A program made the translations under genes and the position numbers. DNA of 39,456 nucleotides. Source: an uncultured Colwellia sp. GTDB taxonomy: Bacteria; Pseudomonadota; Gammaproteobacteria; Enterobacterales; Alteromonadaceae. The DNA is taken from positions 1 through 39,456 of the forward strand of contig CAJXWZ010000044.1 of the NCBI GenBank assembly GCA_913062815.1, in the 5' to 3' direction. Numbering within the stretch: position 1 is the first letter of the stretch; each line of letters begins with the position of its first letter. The notes under the pieces are model-generated. The model ran no database searches. It saw nothing but the letters and a program-made list of their open reading frames with translations, and was not told the DNA's origin. This document shows, piece by piece, positions 35,701 to 39,456 of the stretch.

Positions 35701-35808
35701 GAAAAGTCAACATCAAGTGGTGGCAGTTTTACTTGGTGGGGATTAGCTTTTTTTATGTTTGTGTTAATAGAGAAAAGAAGAGCAAGATCATCAAAAGACA
35801 ATGATTAA
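32719..35808 (+). CDS. Large surface glycoside hydrolase-like protein with TSP3 repeats and GlyGly-CTERM
   Basis: About 1029 residues; ATG at 32719 is preferred to GTG at 32710 because neither has a clear ribosome-binding site. A signal peptide (about 1-33) is followed by a probable TIM barrel (to about 440: WVSRIEWDVIWRGM, VDAILFDSQHTAPAQ, PIDEFDFYVQEFNH, VFMAPEHMWSY). Next comes a segment resembling the glutamine-amidotransferase-like 'trimerisation' domain of GH42 galactosidases (about 444-530: VGLVHSHAAYRNNRYDQLDVFSAAADL...AVVQTPFNGV), then beta-sandwich domains. Calcium-binding thrombospondin type 3 repeats follow (about 888-980, several DxDxDG units), and at the C-terminus GGSFTWWGLAFFMF plus an Arg-rich end, a GlyGly-CTERM signal processed by rhombosortase. 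The protein should therefore be secreted by type II secretion and surface-anchored. A galactanase or galactosidase role is inference; I cannot assign a GH family. Confidence 0.75.
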   Translation: MNKSRLSMNLGWINILFINVIILFNSIVIATENKPFLAKSEILFTQPLWHELNSQNHGKYEKYQVDSTMWGFLPPTFSNFDAQNNFDESMQNYVEGILQHNGADIDWVSRIEWDVIWRGMTTKYPQQYHNAMVKRLDGSSLEIKWFPGHYYFSTHAPLFKEYIEWQIKDIAFYGEATNPETVDAILFDSQHTAPAQYHLGGGFSDDCQSNFNTWLTNKYSQVELNAMGIVNIEEFHYGSYLKSLGYTVETYEAATMSGVDIPLGETFKFFLQAWNKEYLAELVNFTDKIAKDKGYPKKENGSYIDVGSSSPILDPYFKGIRFAPIDEFDFYVQEFNHKAPLATISSEVMLMYKLAEALDKPLALTGQPNTDWNYMVDNPDATDLVKGWIAQAYANGAVFMAPEHMWSYNDQGQRYYDANDGDYDYIYRWIAQNNYLFDNFESVAKVGLVHSHAAYRNNRYDQLDVFSAAADLMENNIPYKLLIAGDEWWPKYLTETKQITQIENYQAVVQTPFNGVSLDPLQQKVLDDNKSKLVTWPNLAELKQLHAIEITVSANNVASFPRVNNEFPHENPPHIIHLVNRDYKKETATINAKTNLVVTVSDTLFGKTLFSARFNQAGQSPIVLNVEHNEGIATITIPKLVNWGILELFASDTVPDKSEFSPRVKTVLTESFDQNQQPDENGFVRIDSQGDNNEQIHRFEQKWAWGAFSSGGNISQNNQWGGIVQFQDGAKKGSRIYTRFDKNTELNAESTANVSSVWLDISALDANLIFNISQSPAQQWAMIIRDDNTWWRSSAIDIPIQDWDSTRTASVNIHQLSWYSSEQITDAIIDMDQVDFEGEGNVVFSIPGTPNLNKISGFGIIALEDANDTIAINELGLANVYAYTPANLLDDDFDNDGCINADDAFPEDPQECLDSDNDGIGNNADLDDDNDGVTDNADAFPFDSTESIDTDGDGIGNNADNDDDNDGYSDSAEIAAGSDPLLASSIPVKTETVTEKSTSSGGSFTWWGLAFFMFVLIEKRRARSSKDND
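35385..35640 (+). repeat. DNA repeats encoding thrombospondin type 3 units
   Basis: Imperfect direct repeats (GATGGCATTGGTAACAATGC occurs twice, with GATGATGACAATGATGG-like units around it) encode the calcium-binding linker of the GlyGly-CTERM protein. They are part of the coding sequence, not an independent element. Confidence 0.75.
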
Positions 35809-35826
35809 AACAGTAATATAATGAAC

Positions 35827-35870
35827 AAAAAAAATGACCTACAAGTAGCTAGCCGTTCGGGGTTAGTGTT
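35827..35870. repeat. Left terminal inverted repeat
   Basis: It begins with eight A and TGACCTAC, contains the mini-palindrome CTACAAGTAG, then AGCCGTT and GGGGTT. Its inner end also forms the 5' arm of a terminator hairpin. Confidence 0.8.
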
Positions 35871-35895
35871 CTAAAAAACACTAGCCCTTTTTAAT
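35860..35895 (+). terminator. Terminator at the left end of the mobile element
   Basis: GGGTTAGTGTT (inner end of the terminal repeat) pairs with AACACTAGCCC, with one G-U pair, around a short A-rich loop, followed by five T. It would stop transcription entering from the upstream glycosidase gene. Confidence 0.75.
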
Positions 35896-35986
35896 GTCTG
35901 TACTATAATTAGTGTTAAATCAGGTGGTTGTTTTTTAGTATGTTATAAAGAACATCATATTTAACGCTAAGTTTTGGTGGTGTGGC

Positions 35987-37765
35987 ATGACGAAATCGAG
36001 GTTACAATTAATACCTAAAAACGTCAATAGGATACAGTTTAACCGATGTTATAACCCTCAGTGTAGTTATTTTTTAGTTGCTCCAACCGAACAGCAAAAA
36101 ATTAACTCCTTCAAAGTATTGAGTGTTGCTGCTGGAACATCATCTCTTAAGTGTGTTGGTTGTGGTAAAACTGTTACCTTAAAAAGTAACGAGTCAATTC
36201 ATCAAGAGCTAAATCGAGTATCCAAACCAGCAAGTTATATTGATACCCCTGTCCATAATGATGCTTGTAAAACCTCTGAATGCGAAAATTTTAATAAGAA
36301 ATCATCGTACAACCCAACCCTCTATAAACGTAATGGTAGAACCGCAACGGGTAATCAGCGGTATTCTTGTAAGTCATGCCAAAAGTCTTTTACACATGTG
36401 GTAGTTAAAGAAAAGCGCAAACCAAATACAAGAGTTGAAATTGAGAAAACATTATTCAGGGAAATGGTTAACAAGACTCCTGTGCGTGGCTCAATATCTG
36501 TTTTTGAAATGTCACCACAAACCTATTATGAAAAAATGGATCGCTTTGCTAAGAAATGCGCGTTGTTTACTTATAACAAAGAAAAACGATTAAAAGAGTT
36601 AACTAGAGGAAAGAGGTTCAACTTATGTACCGACAAGCAAGATTACACATTGAATTGGATTGATAGAAAGAACAAGGTAAATACAATCCTTAATGGTATA
36701 GGCACTGCTGATTTATGGTCAGGTTATGTTTTTGGCATGAACATTAATTTTGACCCACTGGCAAATATGCCTGAATTACTCATGTTAGAAGAATCAACCT
36801 CGGCTAAATATAAACAACATTTTAGAAAATATGCCCACCTTTGGATGCCTAGAGATACATTGTTAGCCCAAGGTTCACTTAAACATATTAGGTTACTGCA
36901 AAAAGAGCTGAATGAATTAAATTTGACAGGTCTTGAACGTTCAATAATGGAAAGTGAACGAATGAACGAAATTAGCAGTGAAATAGGTATCATATTGAGT
37001 GATGCATCTGATGGGTGGTCTGATGCTGTCACAGGTACAAGAGTTCATTTTGAATACATGACTTATGCTCATTTTTTATGGCTAGCTAAGAAGTTTTTTA
37101 ACGCTAAAAAGGTCAACTTTTACTTAGATCAAGATCCAGCTATGGATAGAGCAGTACTAAATAGCTTTAGTAAGAACAACTTCAAGGGAGAGCTTGATGC
37201 TTTTTCTGTAAAAATTGATAAAGGGATTCATTCTTCCGTAGACAAAGAAAACTTAAAGAAGGACTCCGACTTCTTTATTCACGAAATAATGGAAAATGAA
37301 CAAATTAGCTATTATGAGGCTCAAAAAAAGTTAATTTTGAATAAGCTTGCTGCTCCTAGAGTAGAAGATAAATTTATAACTATTAACGGAAAGGAGTGGC
37401 TAAAGATCCCATATTCAGAAATTAAAGAGCCTGAAAAAATGGTGCATTGGATCACTAAAAGAGATTTACCGATAGATAAGCAAGCATCTATGTTTCATAA
37501 CGCCTCACTTCATGCAATCGACAGATTCTTTAATATCACAAGAGAGAAGATTTCAACATTAGCTAGACCATCATCAAGCCAAGGAAGCGTAGGAAGAATA
37601 TTTAATAAAAATTCATCATATAGCCCTATAGCTGTAGAGAAAAAATTAATCATGCTAAAAACCTTTAGAAATTACATTCAAGTGGGTCAAGATGGAAAAA
37701 CACCAGCAATGAGGATAGGGCTTGCTGACAAACCTTATGATGTATCCCAAATTATTCATAGGTAA
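35987..37765 (+). CDS. Transposase-like protein with tandem zinc ribbons
   Basis: A 592-residue protein of an insertion-element type. Two zinc ribbons lie at the N-terminus: Cys21/Cys26 with Cys56/Cys59, and Cys94/Cys99 with Cys128/Cys131. The second, in NGRTATGNQRYSCKSCQKSF, resembles the N-terminal InsA-like finger of IS1-type elements. A helix-turn-helix-like segment follows (about 158-185: TPVRGSISVFEMSPQTYYEKM). Later blocks FNLCTDKQDYTLNW (Asp216), GTADLWSGYVFGMNINFDP and VNFYLDQDPAMDRAV (Asp381, Asp383) suggest an RNase H-fold DDE/DDD core, although the third acidic residue is not certain. The protein is far longer than IS1 transposase and I cannot name its family. ATG follows a GGTGGTGTGG tract. 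It is the first gene inside the inverted repeats. Confidence 0.72.
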   Translation: MTKSRLQLIPKNVNRIQFNRCYNPQCSYFLVAPTEQQKINSFKVLSVAAGTSSLKCVGCGKTVTLKSNESIHQELNRVSKPASYIDTPVHNDACKTSECENFNKKSSYNPTLYKRNGRTATGNQRYSCKSCQKSFTHVVVKEKRKPNTRVEIEKTLFREMVNKTPVRGSISVFEMSPQTYYEKMDRFAKKCALFTYNKEKRLKELTRGKRFNLCTDKQDYTLNWIDRKNKVNTILNGIGTADLWSGYVFGMNINFDPLANMPELLMLEESTSAKYKQHFRKYAHLWMPRDTLLAQGSLKHIRLLQKELNELNLTGLERSIMESERMNEISSEIGIILSDASDGWSDAVTGTRVHFEYMTYAHFLWLAKKFFNAKKVNFYLDQDPAMDRAVLNSFSKNNFKGELDAFSVKIDKGIHSSVDKENLKKDSDFFIHEIMENEQISYYEAQKKLILNKLAAPRVEDKFITINGKEWLKIPYSEIKEPEKMVHWITKRDLPIDKQASMFHNASLHAIDRFFNITREKISTLARPSSSQGSVGRIFNKNSSYSPIAVEKKLIMLKTFRNYIQVGQDGKTPAMRIGLADKPYDVSQIIHR

Positions 37766-37859
37766 GATATTGTTTACTCGGTAATGTATTGAATATAAAA
37801 TAAAATATGATATATATTAATAATAAAACAAGTATAAAATAATTTAAAAGGGATTTGAA

Positions 37860-38828
37860 TTGTACAAAAACAAAATGATTAAAATTTTTTCTGGAACCGC
37901 TTCTTTATTAATTGCGATATCAATTTCTGCTTACTTAATAACGTTTAATGGTGGACTTTCTGACAATCATACTAAGTGGGGGGAATTTGGTGCATACATC
38001 GCTGGAACATTAGGAACCTTCTTAACGCTTTCAAGTATAATAATGGTTTATATTTTTAATAAAAATCAAATAACTGAGAATAATAATTCTGAGAAACTTA
38101 CTAGACTAGAAACCAGAGCAGAACATATTCTTAATGTAATGTATGAATGGAGTGTTAAAAACCATTCGATGCTTCCAGCTTTAGAAAGATTACTAGAAGA
38201 TTTAGATTGGCAAAAAAGTGATGTCAAGAATTCACAATCAGATTGCTACATGTATGTAAGAAACGAAAAGCTAGATAAAAATATTGTTCTAAAATCTGGA
38301 GATGCTTTTGTTATTCTATCAACCTACATAAGCCTTACAAATAAAGAAAAAGCAAAGAAGGCATTAATAGATGATGATATCTCTTTTATAAAAACGGATT
38401 TAGACACGTTTAAAGCACAAGCTGGATATTTAGTTGAAATTGTAAAATATATGATGAGTAGAGGTTACGATATATTTCTAGCACGACATATGATTTCAAT
38501 CATATATGCTCGAATAGAACTATTACATTCTATTGAGTATGTGGACGAAAACCTTTATCACAATATAGGTATTATTCAATCATTACCAAAGAAAGATAAC
38601 TCTGCAATCATGAGTGATGTTATAGAACGATTAACAGAAGATCTAAATTCATATAACCGTACAAATAACTACCCATTTGGTAACTATAAATTCAATTCAA
38701 AAGAAATTAAGTTTATTGACCTAACTCCTAATAATGACAGTGCTTTATATTCATATGTAATCAAAGATTGCAGGTATAATGTTGAATACAAAAGATCACC
38801 TGATGAAATATGGGTAAAAGTAAATTAG
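37860..38828 (+). CDS. Membrane protein resembling AbiC-type phage abortive-infection proteins
   Basis: A 322-residue protein. TTG at 37860 is chosen because AAGGGA lies 6 nt upstream, while the ATG five codons later has no such site. Residues about 8-29 and 47-67 are transmembrane helices. Between them lies TKWGEFGAYIAGTLGTFLT, which matches the style of the putative AbiC family (PF16872-like: W-G-x-F-G-x-x-x-G after the first helix). A coiled-coil-like stretch (68-95) and a helical cytoplasmic part without known catalytic motif follow. Such proteins are candidates for phage defence that act at the membrane. It is the passenger gene of the mobile element, 94 bp after the transposase-like gene, very AT-rich, with a terminator behind it. 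The family match is from memory of the pattern; the function is unproven. Confidence 0.6.
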   Translation: MYKNKMIKIFSGTASLLIAISISAYLITFNGGLSDNHTKWGEFGAYIAGTLGTFLTLSSIIMVYIFNKNQITENNNSEKLTRLETRAEHILNVMYEWSVKNHSMLPALERLLEDLDWQKSDVKNSQSDCYMYVRNEKLDKNIVLKSGDAFVILSTYISLTNKEKAKKALIDDDISFIKTDLDTFKAQAGYLVEIVKYMMSRGYDIFLARHMISIIYARIELLHSIEYVDENLYHNIGIIQSLPKKDNSAIMSDVIERLTEDLNSYNRTNNYPFGNYKFNSKEIKFIDLTPNNDSALYSYVIKDCRYNVEYKRSPDEIWVKVN

Positions 38829-38849
38829 CTTTATATTTTAATGACAAAT

Positions 38850-38877
38850 AAGAATCCTCACACAGAGGATTCTTTTG
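38850..38877 (+). terminator. Terminator after the AbiC-like gene
   Basis: AAGAATCCTC and GAGGATTCTT form a perfect 10-bp stem around ACACA, with T residues continuing after the stem, 21 nt after the stop codon and just inside the right terminal repeat. Confidence 0.75.
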
Positions 38878-38878
38878 G

Positions 38879-38922
38879 CACACCAACCCCAAACGGCTTG
38901 CTACAAGTAGGTCATTTTTTTT
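38879..38922. repeat. Right terminal inverted repeat
   Basis: Reverse-complement partner of the left end: read from outside it gives eight A, TGACCTAC, TTGTAGC, AAGCCGTT, TGGGGTT, GGTGT. It lies 15 nt before the stop codon of the convergent GH117-like gene. Confidence 0.8.
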
Positions 38923-38937
38923 GAGCTTTTAAACGTA

Positions 38938-39456
38938 CTATTTACAACGTTTAGTTAAGCTTTCTCTATCAAGACCAAATCTTTCTGGGTCTTTTAACAC
39001 ATCACGAATCGTACTGTAATGAGGGAAGTTGTGCCAACCTAAATCTTTTTCACCTTTGCGGGTTAAATCACAGGTGAAACCAACTAAAAATGCCCAGTTA
39101 GACGCGCCATAATGAGCTAAGCCCCAAGAAAATCCTTGTCCGTCGTTGTTATCCAAAAATTTGTCAGCAACATAAGCACCACCTGCTGGAGGAATATCTT
39201 CTAACGTTGTGATTATTTCAAAGTTAATGCCGTCTTCAGAATATTGAATGGTACCTTTTTCAGGGCCCGCCCAATCAACAATGGCTGCCATGCCTGTTTT
39301 CCAAGGGAATACCCACGTTTCATGACCACTGTTTGATACCGGATTCGCTTGGTGTCTAACATAAGGACCTTCGGGTTTGTCAGCGATGGCAACGCCCCAT
39401 TTTGAGTCGGTAAACATTTTTTCACCGATGGCGTGGCCTTTATAATATAAGTAGTA
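38938..39456 (-). CDS. GH117-like anhydro-L-galactosidase, C-terminal part
   Basis: A partial gene: the reading frame enters from the right edge and ends at the TAG stop 38938-38940, so only the last 172 residues are seen. They include YYLYYKGHAIGEKMF, GPYVRHQANPVSNSGHETWVFPWKTGMAAIVDWAGPEKGTIQYSEDGINFEI and GQGFSWGLAHYGASNWAFLVGFTCDL, which match the same blocks of the GH117-like protein at 27386, including the Ser-Gly-His-Glu motif. The two are clearly homologous but diverged, so they may act on different oligosaccharides. Transcription runs towards the mobile element. The N-terminus and any signal peptide lie outside the window. Confidence 0.83.
   Translation of the reverse strand, partial: YYLYYKGHAIGEKMFTDSKWGVAIADKPEGPYVRHQANPVSNSGHETWVFPWKTGMAAIVDWAGPEKGTIQYSEDGINFEIITTLEDIPPAGGAYVADKFLDNNDGQGFSWGLAHYGASNWAFLVGFTCDLTRKGEKDLGWHNFPHYSTIRDVLKDPERFGLDRESLTKRCK

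Larger units (their letters stand above)
35827..38922. mobile_element. Two-gene mobile element with long inverted ends
   Basis: The ends are inverted repeats of about 44 bp (35827-35870 and 38879-38922): eight A, then TGACCTAC, a variable pair, GTAGC, AGCCGTT, GGGGTT and GTGT, with 6 differences in 44. Between them are a zinc-ribbon transposase-like gene and a membrane protein gene, both + strand, and inward hairpin terminators near both ends. The element separates the GlyGly-CTERM gene from the GH117-like gene on the other side. No target-site duplication is visible directly outside the repeats. Ends and gene content are seen directly; mobility is inference. Confidence 0.78.

Noticed and set aside
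35808..38940. Target-site duplication flanking the mobile element
   Set aside because: Sequences directly outside the inverted ends (AATGAAC on the left, GAGCTTTT on the right) do not match; shifting the boundary within the A8/T8 tracts does not create one.

Overview
The window looks like a carbohydrate-utilisation region from an AT-rich marine gammaproteobacterium of the Alteromonadales type (Colwellia/Thalassotalea/Paraglaciecola-like; inferred from gene style, not from a marker gene). Large TonB-dependent receptors without a SusD partner, secreted S1 sulfatases, GH117- and GH29-type enzymes and a GlyGly-CTERM surface enzyme fit a degrader of sulfated red-algal galactan. Taken together they point to porphyran/agaran, whose backbone carries L-galactose-6-sulfate and 3,6-anhydro-L-galactose.

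Layout. (1) 1-11.4 kb, + strand: lipoprotein sulfatase, a decayed malic-enzyme pseudogene, TonB-dependent receptor 1, a secreted beta-helix protein with a very strong leader hairpin, a GntR/FCD regulator with two winged-helix domains, and a second sulfatase. (2) 11.4-15.2 kb: three genes with no evident link to glycans (M24 peptidase-like, crotonase, S4 RNA-binding protein), separated by long gaps without recognisable genes. (3) 15.2-22.3 kb, - strand: a catabolic operon, in transcription order L-galactonate 5-dehydrogenase, COG3618 sugar lactonase, altronate dehydratase, UxuB-type reductase, KDPG aldolase, KDG kinase, L-sugar mutarotase. (4) 22.7-35.8 kb, + strand, divergent from (3): TonB-dependent receptor 2, cysteine-phased leucine-rich-repeat lipoprotein, GH117-like hydrolase, small EF-hand protein, RhaT-like sugar/proton symporter, aldose 1-epimerase, GH29 enzyme, and a large glycosidase-like protein with thrombospondin type 3 repeats and a GlyGly-CTERM anchor. 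(5) 35.8-38.9 kb: an apparent mobile element with about 44-bp inverted ends carrying a zinc-ribbon transposase-like protein and a membrane protein resembling AbiC-type phage abortive-infection proteins. (6) After 38.9 kb, - strand: the C-terminal part of a second GH117-like enzyme running off the window.

How the genes fit together (inference). Sulfatases expose L-galactose. The GH29 enzyme would act as alpha-L-galactosidase and the GH117 enzymes would release 3,6-anhydro-L-galactose. Receptors and the RhaT-like symporter import products. L-galactono-lactone would be opened by the COG3618 lactonase, L-galactonate oxidised to D-tagaturonate, reduced to D-altronate, dehydrated to 2-keto-3-deoxygluconate, phosphorylated, and split to pyruvate and glyceraldehyde-3-phosphate. 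The first oxidation (L-galactose 1-dehydrogenase), the anhydrogalactose-specific enzymes and a formylglycine-generating enzyme are not in the window.

Most notable: the nearly complete L-galactose route joined to a galactan locus, the mobile element with a defence-like passenger, the RBS-sequestering leader hairpin, and the cysteine-phased LRR lipoprotein.
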